Translations under genes and position numbers: made by a program
Shown: positions 1 to 8,047 of the stretch, in pieces
How positions within the stretch are numbered: the first letter of the stretch is position 1
Layout of the letters: every line of letters begins with the position of its first letter
Source: Rodentibacter sp. Ppn85
GTDB taxonomy: Bacteria > Pseudomonadota > Gammaproteobacteria > Enterobacterales > Pasteurellaceae
Direction of reading: 5' to 3'
DNA length: 51,480 bases
Assembly (NCBI RefSeq): GCF_001999335.1
Contig: NZ_MLHS01000019.1
Coordinates: 1 to 51,480 of the forward strand
The notes under the pieces: model-generated
Database searches by the model: none
What the model was told of the DNA's origin: nothing
What the model saw: the letters and a program-made list of their open reading frames with translations, nothing else

Positions 1-132
1 TCCCAAAGCAATTTAAGTGCAGGTTCATCTCCTAAAGCGGGTATTTTGGTAATAAGTCAAGGTAGTGGAATTGCAGTTTTTCGCTATCACCCTGCAACAA
101 AAGAACTAGAAAAAATCTGGGTGGCGGATTAA
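1..132 (+). CDS. C-terminal fragment of an unrecognised protein
   Basis: An open frame enters from the left edge and ends at TAA 130-132, giving 43 residues that finish ...LEKIWVAD. The start lies outside the window. The tail has a beta-rich look, with short hydrophobic stretches (GILVISQG, GIAVFRYH) separated by polar turns. I do not recognise the family and assign no function. A USS lies directly after the stop and a hairpin terminator at 208-235 closes the unit, which supports this being a real gene end. Confidence 0.55.
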   Translation, partial: SQSNLSAGSSPKAGILVISQGSGIAVFRYHPATKELEKIWVAD

Positions 133-136
133 TTAA

Positions 137-145
137 AAGTGCGGT
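137..145 (+). repeat. DNA uptake signal sequence (representative of many copies)
   Basis: This is an exact AAGTGCGGT followed by an AT-rich stretch, as in the extended Haemophilus USS. Other exact single copies on either strand include 833-841, 1963-1971, 3522-3530, 4601-4609, 10246-10254, 12252-12260, 12449-12457 and 14969-14977. Inverted pairs form hairpins after several genes. The family is known: USS mark DNA for preferential uptake by competent Pasteurellaceae. Confidence 0.95.
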
Positions 146-207
146 TGAAAATGAGGGTATTTTCTCGATATTATGTAAGCAGTTGTACAACACTGATTTA
201 AAAGAAA

Positions 208-235
208 GACGGCTTTTAGTCGTCCTAATTTTTTT
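208..235 (+). terminator. Rho-independent terminator
   Basis: A 7-bp stem (GACGGCT 208-214 with AGTCGTC 218-224, one G-T wobble) has a TTT loop. It is followed by CTAATTTTTTT. It closes the partial gene at the left edge. Confidence 0.75.
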
Positions 236-304
236 ACCATTGTTTAATCAAGGCTACCCCACTTTTAAAAGTATCTATAACATACAAACTCGATGATTTT
301 ACGT

Positions 305-1177
305 CTATGTGATGAGTCTTACTTCATCTTTTGGGCAACAGCCAAACAACCGTTTATATTCGCGACTAAATTGACTGGCACTTTCATATCCCACCTGAAA
401 TGCCGATTCACTTACCAAGCGATTTTCTTGCACAATCAACCGTTTGGCTTCCATTAAACGTAAAGATTTTTGATATTGAAGTGGCGACATCGTTGTGATT
501 TTTTTGAAATGACTATGAAAACCTGAAACCGACATACCACATAATGCTGCAAGCGAATCAATCGTAATGAATTCTTGAAAATGTTTTCGCAGATACTCCG
601 TTGCTCGGGCAATTTTATGCATATTTGAATCAATACTTGTCATTTGTTTGAGCTTTTTACCTTGTTCACCTGTCAGCAAACGATAGTAAATTTCTTGTTG
701 AATTAAAGGTGCAAGAAAATTAATATCTTTTGGATTTTCATGTAAAAGCAAAAGTCGCTCAAAAGCCAGTTCTAGATTTTGATCGAGTTCCCATCTCCCA
801 AAACCTTCCTTATTTTCATTTTTCGATATAGAAAGTGCGGTTTGTTCCAAAAGAATTTTTTGAACTGTTGGAATATCAATCTTCATCGACATCACTAAAA
901 ACGGTTCATTTACTGTTGCATGCTTAATTTCACCGCACATCGGTACATTTACAGGGCAGAACATATAATACCGACTATTAAATTGGTAATATTGATCACC
1001 AAGTTGAATGAACCTTTCACCATTTAATACAATGCAGATACTGGGTTCTTGAATAATACCTTCATAAGAAAAAGGTCGATCCGAATGACGGATAATCAAA
1101 CCGTCAATCGGAGAAACATAGTTCTCATTATGAGGTATGACATTTAAAACTCGCTGAATAAATGAGGATGAAAACAT
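305..1177 (-). CDS. AraC-family transcriptional regulator with N-terminal cupin-like domain
   Basis: This 290-residue protein has two parts. Residues about 20-170 match the AraC_N sensor type (SYEGIIQEPSICIVLNGE). Residues about 190-285 form a double helix-turn-helix AraC DNA-binding domain (FITIDSLAALCGMSVSGFH, then ESAFQVGYESASQFSREYKR). It is transcribed away from the ohr gene across a 107-bp gap that must hold both promoters, so ohr is a plausible target. Ohr is more often paired with the MarR-type OhrR, which I do not see here. C74 and C81 lie close together in the sensor domain (FCPVNVPMC) and could be redox-active, but that is speculation. The family is clear; the ligand is unknown. 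Confidence 0.9.
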   Translation of the reverse strand: MFSSSFIQRVLNVIPHNENYVSPIDGLIIRHSDRPFSYEGIIQEPSICIVLNGERFIQLGDQYYQFNSRYYMFCPVNVPMCGEIKHATVNEPFLVMSMKIDIPTVQKILLEQTALSISKNENKEGFGRWELDQNLELAFERLLLLHENPKDINFLAPLIQQEIYYRLLTGEQGKKLKQMTSIDSNMHKIARATEYLRKHFQEFITIDSLAALCGMSVSGFHSHFKKITTMSPLQYQKSLRLMEAKRLIVQENRLVSESAFQVGYESASQFSREYKRLFGCCPKDEVRLIT

Positions 1178-1284
1178 AATAATTTGTAGAAATAGGCAAG
1201 AATCTTATAGAAATGTTATATCACTTCAAGCTTAAACTCAATAAAATAACCGCATCTTAAATGACTTAACAAAGAGGAAAAACG

Positions 1285-1716
1285 ATGAAAATCTTTTACA
1301 AAACTTCAGCTACAGCAACAGGTGGACGTGATGGACACACTCAAGTCGATGATAGTTCAATCGGCTTCGATTTAGTTAGTTTCCAAAATGAAAGCGATAA
1401 GCACGGCACGAATCCAGAACAGCTTTTTGCGATGGGTTATGCTGCGTGCTTTGATAGTGCAATGAACCACATTGCACCAACACTGGGCTTAAAACCAACT
1501 AAATCTTCTACCAGCGTTGCCGTGGGAATTGGTCAGAAAGCAGATGGTGCGTTTGGATTGGATTTAGACATCTCTATTACTGTTGCAGGCTTAGACGAAG
1601 AAGAGGCGAGAAAGCTAATCACTCGTGCTCACGAGGTCTGCCCTTATTCTAATGCTATTCGTGGTAATGTTGATGTTCGCTTGCATGTGAATTTAATTCA
1701 AACATTTAATTTATAA
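1285..1716 (+). CDS. ohr: Organic hydroperoxide resistance protein (Ohr/OsmC family)
   Basis: Ohr is a cytoplasmic thiol peroxidase that reduces organic and lipid hydroperoxides, normally recycled by lipoylated proteins. The 143 residues have the usual Ohr length. Both catalytic cysteines are visible: C55 in GYAACFDSA and C119 in HEVCPYSNAIRGN, the second motif being typical of Ohr rather than OsmC. The start is well supported by AGAGGAAA just upstream of ATG 1285. The gene is single and divergent from an AraC regulator. A hairpin and a bidirectional terminator follow it. Ohr rather than generic OsmC is favoured by length and the CPYSNA motif. Confidence 0.93.
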   Translation: MKIFYKTSATATGGRDGHTQVDDSSIGFDLVSFQNESDKHGTNPEQLFAMGYAACFDSAMNHIAPTLGLKPTKSSTSVAVGIGQKADGAFGLDLDISITVAGLDEEEARKLITRAHEVCPYSNAIRGNVDVRLHVNLIQTFNL

Positions 1717-1721
1717 AGTTA

Positions 1722-1749
1722 TCATGGTGGGTCTTAATGCCCACCATGA
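1722..1749 (+). terminator. Hairpin after ohr, no U-tract
   Basis: A perfect 10-bp inverted repeat (TCATGGTGGG 1722-1731, CCCACCATGA 1740-1749) with an 8-nt loop starts five bases after the ohr stop. No T-run follows, so it may stabilise the 3' end rather than terminate by itself. Confidence 0.5.
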
Positions 1750-1870
1750 CATACAGAATCACTCGCGATATATTCTGCCGGAGTGAAAGAAAGCAAAATT
1801 AACTATCGATTAAATATAAAGATGGGTTACAGTTCCTTTTGCAATTGATAAATGAATAGTTATATAGATT

Positions 1871-1906
1871 AAAAAATCTCCATTGAGATAAATTTCAATG
1901 AAGATT
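1871..1906. terminator. Bidirectional terminator between ohr and the LtaS-like gene
   Basis: A 12-bp stem (1875-1886 with 1895-1906, one mismatch or wobble depending on strand) has an 8-nt loop. On the minus strand it is followed directly by TTTTTT (A-run 1871-1876). On the plus strand TTTTTT lies a few bases beyond. The position between convergent genes fits termination both ways. Confidence 0.7.
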
Positions 1907-1975
1907 CTCATATTTTTTAGTCGGTTAAATACTTGTGCAACTATACAATACTGTATTTTCTGACCGCACTTTATT

Positions 1976-3931
1976 TTATCTCACCAATTTACTCATTTTC
2001 ATCTCCTGCTTTTCGTCTCCCGCTTGATACAAGCGGTTTTTATATAGATAACTTCCCAGCAAAGCATACGCCAGTGCTTCTTGTTTCATTTCTTCCGATA
2101 CGCTTTTTTCCTTCAGCGTTTCAGTGGCTTTATCGTAATAATAACCTTGTGTAGCTTTATTTGGCATTTGAATAACCACATCACGGTTTCCTTTCATTAA
2201 AGCCTGTGTTTGATCAAATTGCATAATGGCACGATCAGGGTTGGTATTTTTGGTTAAATCATAACCAATCATAGGGTGATTACCGCTTACTCCCGCTAAG
2301 GATAATAACGTTGTCGGCATATCAATTTGGCTCACTAGACGCTGATCACGGCGTGGCGCAATTCCCTCTCCTAAAATAAGTGCCGGAATATGAAAATTTT
2401 TAATCGGTATTAATCCAGCGCCTGCGGCTCGTGAATCGTGATCGGCAATCACCAAGAAAATGGTATCTTTCCAATAGTTAGATTTTTTCGCTAAATTAAA
2501 GAAATGGCCAACGGCATAATCTGCATACTTTGCACTATTATTTCGTGTTGCTTTGGGTTGTTCATACAATTCGATTTTCCCATCGGGAAATTCAAAAGGA
2601 TCATGATTACTTGAGCTAAATACAAGACTGAAAAAAGGTTTTCCTTCGTTTTGCAGCTTTGTAAAGGTTTCATCCGCTTTATCAAACAAATCCTCATCAC
2701 TCACTCCCCAAGTAGCAGTAAATTTCGGATTTTTATAATCTTGCTGATCAATAATCGTTTTAACCCCATTGCCGTAGAAAAAACTTGCCATATTATCAAA
2801 ATGCTTTTCACCACCATAAATAAATGAGGTGTCATAGCCCTGTTTACCTAAAAAATCGGCAATGGTGAAAAAATTATTTTGTGCATTATTGAGTTTAACC
2901 ACAGCACGTGACGGCGTTGGTATAAAACCTGTGGTTACCGCTTCAATTCCCCGTACGGAACGAGTTCCCGTGGCATAAATATTTTCAAATAACCACCCTT
3001 CTTTGGCTAATCGATCAATATTCGGCGAAAGAGGTTTACCGCCTAAATTACCGATAAACTGTGCACCAAGGCTTTCTTGCAATATGATGACAATATTTTT
3101 AGGCTTGCCTTGATAGCTTGCGGTATTTTTAGTTAAGGTTGGGAATTTTTCAGAAATATAATCATCTACGGTTCTGCCCCGATTTAATTTCACAATACGT
3201 AACATTTCATTTGTATCCATTTTGCCGTATATTTCCGAGGATTTTTCTTCGTCCTTAAATTGCTGTGCGGCATAAATCACCGAATAGCCGGAATTTAATA
3301 CTAAAGAATTCACCAAGGCATCGGAAGAAAACGCCACCATCGCAGGATTAATGCCGCGGTGCTGAAAGCTTGAACGAGCTCCGATAAAGCTCACTGCAAC
3401 CACCAACAATGCCATAATCGGGCGAACTTTCCAGCTCATTGGGCGTAAGTTTTTGACCGTCCAGCCGGCAAGTTTCCAGTAAATCATTACAGCTAAAGCA
3501 GTAAAAACAAGGCTAAAAACGACCGCACTTAAATGCCCTTCCATCAGCATAGAAAAGACTTCTTTAGGATAAATTAAATACTCAATAAACAGGCGGTTCG
3601 GTCGATAATCATAAGTTTCAATAAATGCCGGTGTAGCAATTTCCATAAAAATAATGAAAACACTACACAATGTCAGCCAAACCCGTAGGATCTTTTTCCA
3701 TAAATCACGAGTGTGGAACACCACTGTCAATAATGCCGGAACGCCGAATAAGTAGCATAGCGCCACCACATCAATACGTAAACCTTGTAAGAATAGCTTC
3801 CCCCAACCCTGTACGGCGGAAACCCGTTCCATTTGCCATAAAGATAAACCCAAGCGGGACAAGGAAAAAACAATGAGGTTGATAAATACAAAAATGATGA
3901 TTGGAAACAGGGGGGAACGTGTGTTTTTCAT
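1976..3931 (-). CDS. LtaS-like sulfatase-fold membrane transferase
   Basis: The 651-residue protein has an N-terminal membrane part with several hydrophobic segments (about residues 9-190). A periplasmic alkaline phosphatase/sulfatase-fold domain follows, from about residue 275. Visible active-site pieces are NIVIILQESLGAQF (metal-binding Glu), ATGTRSVRGIEAV (nucleophilic Thr) and VIADHDSR (metal-binding Asp-His). This is the architecture of lipoteichoic acid synthase LtaS and of Gram-negative relatives that move phosphoglycerol or phosphoethanolamine groups onto envelope glycans. The donor and acceptor cannot be read from sequence. It is the last gene of a leftward operon, 33 bp after the Sel1 gene, with AGGA before its ATG. 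It is not a sulfatase of the Cys-maturation type. Confidence 0.85.
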   Translation of the reverse strand: MKNTRSPLFPIIIFVFINLIVFSLSRLGLSLWQMERVSAVQGWGKLFLQGLRIDVVALCYLFGVPALLTVVFHTRDLWKKILRVWLTLCSVFIIFMEIATPAFIETYDYRPNRLFIEYLIYPKEVFSMLMEGHLSAVVFSLVFTALAVMIYWKLAGWTVKNLRPMSWKVRPIMALLVVAVSFIGARSSFQHRGINPAMVAFSSDALVNSLVLNSGYSVIYAAQQFKDEEKSSEIYGKMDTNEMLRIVKLNRGRTVDDYISEKFPTLTKNTASYQGKPKNIVIILQESLGAQFIGNLGGKPLSPNIDRLAKEGWLFENIYATGTRSVRGIEAVTTGFIPTPSRAVVKLNNAQNNFFTIADFLGKQGYDTSFIYGGEKHFDNMASFFYGNGVKTIIDQQDYKNPKFTATWGVSDEDLFDKADETFTKLQNEGKPFFSLVFSSSNHDPFEFPDGKIELYEQPKATRNNSAKYADYAVGHFFNLAKKSNYWKDTIFLVIADHDSRAAGAGLIPIKNFHIPALILGEGIAPRRDQRLVSQIDMPTTLLSLAGVSGNHPMIGYDLTKNTNPDRAIMQFDQTQALMKGNRDVVIQMPNKATQGYYYDKATETLKEKSVSEEMKQEALAYALLGSYLYKNRLYQAGDEKQEMKMSKLVR

Positions 3932-3964
3932 AAAAAATATTCCTATTATTAGGGTACACTATGC

Positions 3965-4633
3965 TCAGTAAAGATTCTTTAATCTTTGCTCAGCAGCTTG
4001 TTTGATTTCATTCGGTATGTTGCTTGAAACCAAAATCTCACGATAAATTAATGCCGAAAGATGTTTATTCATTGAAGTGCCAATACCTTTTTCGTAATAA
4101 ATGCCCAAACGCAATTTAGCATCGGGATTTTCTAAATCAGCGGCTTTTTTCACCCATTCAAAAGATTTTGTTTCATCTTTTTGTTTCAGGTAAATTTCAG
4201 CCAACATCATCATGGCATCCAAATCTTTTGCCTTTGCCGTGGTTTCAAATAATTTTATGGCTTGCGGAATATCCTTTTTCACATAATCGCCACTGTAGTA
4301 CATCATCGCCAAATTATTAATAGCTCGAATGCTTCCCATCTCTGCGGCTTCACTAAACCACCAGTAGGCTTTCTCTTTGTTTTCTTCTACGCCGCGACCA
4401 AGGTTATAAAGCATACCTAAATTCCCCTGTGCTTGGATATTTCCTTCCAAAGCGAGAGGCTGCATAATTTCAAATACGGATCGCCAATCTTGTTTGTTAG
4501 CAAAATTCTGTGCCATATTCATGCGCTGTTGATCCGTTAATTTGGGATTCGTTTTCAGTTCTTCCGAATGGCTCGAAAAAGTCATTGAAAGCCCCCCCAA
4601 AAGTGCGGTAAAAATAACGAGAGTTTTTTTCAT
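3965..4633 (-). CDS. Exported Sel1-repeat protein
   Basis: The protein starts MKKTLVIFTALLGGLSM, a signal-peptide-like leader. About four Sel1 (short TPR-like) repeats follow, e.g. NLGMLYNLGRGVEENKEKAY, then NLAMMYYSGDYVKKD and LRLGIYYEKGIGTSMNKH. Such solenoids are protein-protein scaffolds. I chose the ATG at 4633, 222 residues, because AGGA sits at good distance. An ATG three codons earlier overlaps the YwiC-like stop and would give 225 residues. The gene is tightly coupled to the YwiC-like gene upstream and to the LtaS-like gene downstream, so a periplasmic partner role in envelope modification is a reasonable inference. The partner is not identifiable. Confidence 0.8.
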   Translation of the reverse strand: MKKTLVIFTALLGGLSMTFSSHSEELKTNPKLTDQQRMNMAQNFANKQDWRSVFEIMQPLALEGNIQAQGNLGMLYNLGRGVEENKEKAYWWFSEAAEMGSIRAINNLAMMYYSGDYVKKDIPQAIKLFETTAKAKDLDAMMMLAEIYLKQKDETKSFEWVKKAADLENPDAKLRLGIYYEKGIGTSMNKHLSALIYREILVSSNIPNEIKQAAEQRLKNLY

Positions 4634-4638
4634 CAAAT

Positions 4639-5361
4639 TCATCCTGTTAATGTGCCGAGTAAAAGAAATACAAAGAAAATAGCCGTTATTAAGAACTCTA
4701 TTAGACCGACTTGTTTGACAGAAAGTTTCTTACGCGGTAAATAAATTGCACGAGCCCAACCAACCAAAAATGCCAGTGCGAGATAAAATTGTCCCGTTCC
4801 GACGAAATACGCTACAAGGAAAGAATGAAAAAGAATTGATGACCGTAAATATTTCTTATTTTTCCGCTCACGCATCATTGATTTCACATAGATTGTCGTA
4901 CCGACGAAAAATAACGAAGGATAAATGGCAACCCAGCAAATTTTCATATCAAAAGTGCGATCGGGAAAATAATATGCTGCCATTCCTGCAAGAGCAAAAA
5001 TGGCAATGCCGGCAAGATCATTCAGAAAATTACGTTCGTCTTTTTGTTTAATGTAATAAATATTCACTAAAACAAAAGGCAGCATTGCTACGATAAAATA
5101 AAGAACTTGCCAGTTATAAAATAATGCAGGGAGAGCGGAAACAAGCGTCGCTGCCCCATAAATGAAAGTCCATTTTCGATATTGTTCGATATTTTTACCT
5201 TTAAACAAATTTAACAAAGGGTAGGACATCAAATAAAGAGAAAACCATGCAATTAATAAAAAAGTATGTGCCCATACAGAATGATTAAGCAACATACCGT
5301 AAAAGAAAGGTAATAATGCCATGACAACGGCGCCATGTTGATTAGAAATTAACAGCTTCAT
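4639..5361 (-). CDS. YwiC-like polytopic membrane protein
   Basis: This is a highly hydrophobic protein with about six to eight membrane segments. It begins MKLLISNQHGAVVMALLPF, and the N-terminal NQHGA motif is typical of the YwiC-like family, whose function is not established. I set the start at ATG 5361 (240 residues) because GAGG lies 6 bp upstream. An ATG 12 codons earlier has no such site. It is first in the operon with the Sel1 and LtaS-like genes. The basic cytoplasmic loop (MRERKNKK) and the C-terminal membrane hairpin are visible. Confidence 0.75.
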   Translation of the reverse strand: MKLLISNQHGAVVMALLPFFYGMLLNHSVWAHTFLLIAWFSLYLMSYPLLNLFKGKNIEQYRKWTFIYGAATLVSALPALFYNWQVLYFIVAMLPFVLVNIYYIKQKDERNFLNDLAGIAIFALAGMAAYYFPDRTFDMKICWVAIYPSLFFVGTTIYVKSMMRERKNKKYLRSSILFHSFLVAYFVGTGQFYLALAFLVGWARAIYLPRKKLSVKQVGLIEFLITAIFFVFLLLGTLTG

Positions 5362-5476
5362 ATTAGCCTCATATAAGTGAGAATAATTCTCGAGCATTTT
5401 ACTCGGATAAACGAGAATTTACAAAGTGTTAGCAGCACTTTAAAATGCAATCGGTTTATTGTTAAAGGAAAATATT

Positions 5477-5827
5477 ATGACTATCCAACGAATTCATTCC
5501 AGCAAACGTTTTTGCGAAGTTTCCATTTATAACGGCACTGCTTATCTCGCAGGACAAGTACCGGAGAAAACCCTTGAAAAAGATGCTTACGAGCAAACAA
5601 AAGAGGTGCTTTCACTTATTGATAAATTGCTTGTAGAAATAGGATCGCACAAAGGTAATATTCTCAATGCGCAAATCTTTCTTGCCGATATGAAGGATTA
5701 CAAACAATTAAATCAAGCTTGGGACGAATGGGTTGATCATTCAAACCCGCCAAGCCGTGCGACCGTGGAAGCTAAATTAGCCTTGCCAGAATGGAAGGTA
5801 GAAATTGTGATTACAGCGGCAGTTTAA
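5477..5827 (+). CDS. RidA-family (YjgF/YER057c/UK114) protein
   Basis: RidA proteins hydrolyse reactive enamines and imines made by PLP enzymes; paralogues may have other roles. The 116 residues from ATG 5477 (AAGGA upstream) show the family core: a beta-rich N-terminus (YLAGQVPEKT), NILNAQIFLADM, and the conserved Arg in PPSRATVEAKLALPEWKVEI. The alternative ATG at 5459 lacks a ribosome site. This looks like the smaller paralogue group rather than canonical RidA, so deaminase activity is likely but not certain. A similar gene next to yhcB in H. influenzae is recalled from memory. Confidence 0.88.
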   Translation: MTIQRIHSSKRFCEVSIYNGTAYLAGQVPEKTLEKDAYEQTKEVLSLIDKLLVEIGSHKGNILNAQIFLADMKDYKQLNQAWDEWVDHSNPPSRATVEAKLALPEWKVEIVITAAV

Positions 5828-5880
5828 ATATTAAATTTGTGATCCGTAGCAAAGAAATTTTTTTTCATTTTTCTTACAAT

Positions 5881-5901
5881 GCTCTTTACAATTCAAAGAG
5901 C
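5881..5901. other. Hairpin upstream of zapG
   Basis: A 7-bp inverted repeat (GCTCTTT 5881-5887, AAAGAGC 5895-5901) with a 7-nt loop lies in the ridA-zapG gap. There is no T-run after it on the plus strand. It may end ridA transcription weakly or sit in the zapG leader. Confidence 0.35.
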
Positions 5902-5932
5902 CTTAATAAACAACAAGTATAGGGAGTAAACT

Positions 5933-6334
5933 ATGCAAGCATGGACAACTGAAATGTGGCAGGCTGCCGGTATCGGTTTAGCGGTAGGCGTTATCCTCGG
6001 CTATTTAATTTTACGTTTAACCAAAGGATCGGTAAAACATCAAGTTCAAACAGAAAATGAGCTAAAAGCGGTAAAAACCAGACTTGAAAGCCAAAACCAA
6101 CAACTCGAAAAACATTTCGCGGAAAGTGCGGAATTGTTTAAAACCCTCATCAGCGATTACCAAAAGCTCTATCGTCATTATGCCAACTCTTCCAATACGT
6201 TATTGGGAGAAAATCCAAAAGGTTTATTCACGCAACAACTAATCACTGCTATAGATAAACCACAAAATGAACCTCCGCTTGATTATTCTGAGGGCTCGTC
6301 AGGGCTACTTAAAACAGAAAAAGAAAATCATTAA
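5933..6334 (+). CDS. zapG: ZapG/YhcB, inner-membrane envelope-division protein (DUF1043)
   Basis: The 133-residue protein has one N-terminal membrane helix (IGLAVGVILGYLILRL, about residues 13-29). A coiled-coil cytoplasmic region follows (LKAVKTRLESQNQQLEKHFAES). The conserved ALF/ELF...DYQKLYRHYANSS segment marks YhcB. E. coli YhcB (ZapG) links cell-envelope growth and division. AGGGAG lies just before ATG 5933. The C-terminal tail is short and polar. The length is that of the family. Confidence 0.9.
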   Translation: MQAWTTEMWQAAGIGLAVGVILGYLILRLTKGSVKHQVQTENELKAVKTRLESQNQQLEKHFAESAELFKTLISDYQKLYRHYANSSNTLLGENPKGLFTQQLITAIDKPQNEPPLDYSEGSSGLLKTEKENH

Positions 6335-6345
6335 ACGATTTTAAA

Positions 6346-6388
6346 TGCGGTCAGAAAAAACAATTTCAATTCTGACCGCACTTTTTTT
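6346..6388 (+). terminator. USS-containing terminator after zapG
   Basis: An 11-bp stem pairs TGCGGTCAGAA (6346-6356) with TTCTGACCGCA (6370-6380), and CTTTTTTT follows. The right arm is an exact USS; the left arm has AAATGCGGT, one base off. Confidence 0.85.
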
Positions 6389-6417
6389 AATTTTTTTCTC
6401 AAATACCTTGTTTTTCT

Positions 6418-6445
6418 TGAACATTTCATTTATTCCTTTGTCTGA
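6418..6445 (+). promoter_or_regulatory. Candidate sigma-E promoter for the DegP-like gene
   Basis: TGAACAT (6418-6424), 16 bp, then TCTGA (6441-6445) resembles the sigma-E pattern GGAACTT-N15/16-TCTGA. It lies about 65 bp before the start of a DegP-type protease, a classic sigma-E target in E. coli. The match is partial. Confidence 0.4.
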
Positions 6446-6509
6446 TGAAACACCATTTAGGTATGAACTTTTCTCTTTCATAAGAAAGATCGTTTTACTT
6501 GGAGATTCT

Positions 6510-7901
6510 ATGAAAAAAAGACATTTTATATTAACCAGTATTGCATTAGGTTTAAGCGTTTTGGGCACGTCTATGAGTACGCAGGCAGACTTGCCAAGTA
6601 TTGTCATTCAACAAAATAGCCTTGCCCCTATGCTTGAAAAAGTACAACCCTCAGTAGTCACAATTTCAGTGGAAGGTAAAGCAAAAAATAGCGGTCGTTC
6701 TTTCCTACCCGATGATATTCCTGAAGAATTTAAATTTTTCTTTGGCGATCAATTCGCCGAACAATTTGGCAATCGTGGCAGTGGGCGCAACTTTCGCGGT
6801 CTGGGCTCCGGTGTCGTGATTAATGCGGATAAAGGTTATGTACTCACCAATAACCATGTAATTAACGATGCAGATAAAATCAACGTGACCTTACAAGACG
6901 GACGTGAATTTAAAGCAAAATTAGTAGGAAAAGACGAACAGTCAGATATTGCGTTAATTCAAATTGAAAAACCATCAAATTTGACAGAACTTAAATTTGC
7001 CGACTCCGATAAGCTACGCGTAGGCGATTTTACGGTTGCTATCGGTAACCCATTCGGATTAGGGCAAACCGTGACTTCCGGTATCGTATCCGCATTAGGT
7101 CGTTCAACAGGTTCCGACAGCGGTGCTTATGAAAATTACATTCAAACGGATGCGGCGGTGAACCGTGGTAACTCCGGCGGTGCGTTGGTGAACTTAAACG
7201 GTGAATTAATCGGTATCAACACTGCGATTATTTCACCAAGCGGCGGTAATGCAGGCATTGCATTTGCAATTCCAAGTAACCAAGCAAACAATATCGTTCA
7301 ACAAATTTTAGAATTCGGTGAAGTACGTCGTGGTTTACTCGGTATTAAAGGCGGTGAGTTAAATGCCGATTTAGCCAAAGCATTTAACATAAATGCTCAA
7401 CAAGGCGCATTTGTGAGTGAAGTATTACCTAATTCCGCTGCGGAAAAAGCCGGCATTAAAGCCGGTGATGTGATCACCGCAATGAACGGTCAAAAAATCT
7501 CAAGCTTTGCGGAAATGCGGGCTAAAATCGCCACTTCCGGTGCCGGCAAAGAAATTGAGCTAACCTATTTACGAGACGGCAAATCACAAGATGTGAAAGT
7601 GAAATTGCAAGCGGATGACGGTAAAGGGTTGAGCGCAAGCAATATTGAATTGCGAGCCTTAGACGGTGCGGAATTAAATAACTACAATGCAAAAGGGATA
7701 AAAGGGATTGAAATCACTAAAGTTCAACCTAATTCCCTTGCCGCTCAACGCGGTTTGAAAGCCGGTGATATTATTATCGGAGTAAACCGCCAGGCAGTAG
7801 AATCAACCCAAGATTTACGTAAAATTTTGGAGGGAAAACCTTCCGCCGTGGCATTAAATATCTTACGCGGAGAAAATAATTTTTATTTATTAGTGCAATA
7901 A
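6510..7901 (+). CDS. degP: Periplasmic Do-like serine protease/chaperone (DegP/DegQ/HtrA)
   Basis: This protease degrades and chaperones misfolded envelope proteins. From ATG 6510 (GGAG upstream) the 463-residue protein has a signal peptide cut near STQA-DLPS. The trypsin-like domain carries the triad H116 (TNNHVIND), D146 (SDIALIQI) and S222 (NRGNSGGAL). Two PDZ domains follow, about 270-365 and 375-460. The long LA loop (DIPEEFKFFFGDQFAEQF) is characteristic. The longer open frame back to 6345 runs through the preceding terminator and is rejected as the start. Length and two PDZ domains fit DegP or DegQ; the symbol choice is not decisive. It is one of two HtrA proteases here, the other being DegS. 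Confidence 0.93.
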   Translation: MKKRHFILTSIALGLSVLGTSMSTQADLPSIVIQQNSLAPMLEKVQPSVVTISVEGKAKNSGRSFLPDDIPEEFKFFFGDQFAEQFGNRGSGRNFRGLGSGVVINADKGYVLTNNHVINDADKINVTLQDGREFKAKLVGKDEQSDIALIQIEKPSNLTELKFADSDKLRVGDFTVAIGNPFGLGQTVTSGIVSALGRSTGSDSGAYENYIQTDAAVNRGNSGGALVNLNGELIGINTAIISPSGGNAGIAFAIPSNQANNIVQQILEFGEVRRGLLGIKGGELNADLAKAFNINAQQGAFVSEVLPNSAAEKAGIKAGDVITAMNGQKISSFAEMRAKIATSGAGKEIELTYLRDGKSQDVKVKLQADDGKGLSASNIELRALDGAELNNYNAKGIKGIEITKVQPNSLAAQRGLKAGDIIIGVNRQAVESTQDLRKILEGKPSAVALNILRGENNFYLLVQ

Positions 7902-7941
7902 GTTTAAAAGAGCGGTCCGTTTGACGGCAATTTTACCAAAG

Positions 7942-7973
7942 CGGTGTTTTATCAAAGATAAAGCACCGTTTTT
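7942..7973 (+). terminator. Terminator after degP
   Basis: A 12-bp stem (7942-7953 with 7957-7968, one T-G wobble) has an AAA loop and is followed by TTTTTC. It is one of the strongest in the window and does not use a USS. Confidence 0.85.
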
Positions 7974-8005
7974 CATGGGAAAAACTAGGGAAAAATCCTC
8001 TCTTA

Positions 8006-8014
8006 TGCTATAAT
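8006..8014 (+). promoter_or_regulatory. Extended -10 promoter of gyrA
   Basis: TGCTATAAT gives a TG motif plus a perfect TATAAT (8009-8014), 33 bp before the gyrA ATG. No good -35 is seen, as expected for extended -10 promoters. Confidence 0.65.
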
Positions 8015-8047
8015 TCTTACAATTTTTTGATCGAAAAAGGAATACCC

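Noticed and set aside
1933-2154. 73-codon plus-strand frame
   Set aside because: It is mostly antisense to the LtaS-like gene and has no ribosome site; it is a shadow frame.
6345-6509. Longer N-terminus for the DegP-like protein
   Set aside because: It would begin inside the terminator of zapG; the ATG at 6510 has GGAG and starts a proper signal peptide.
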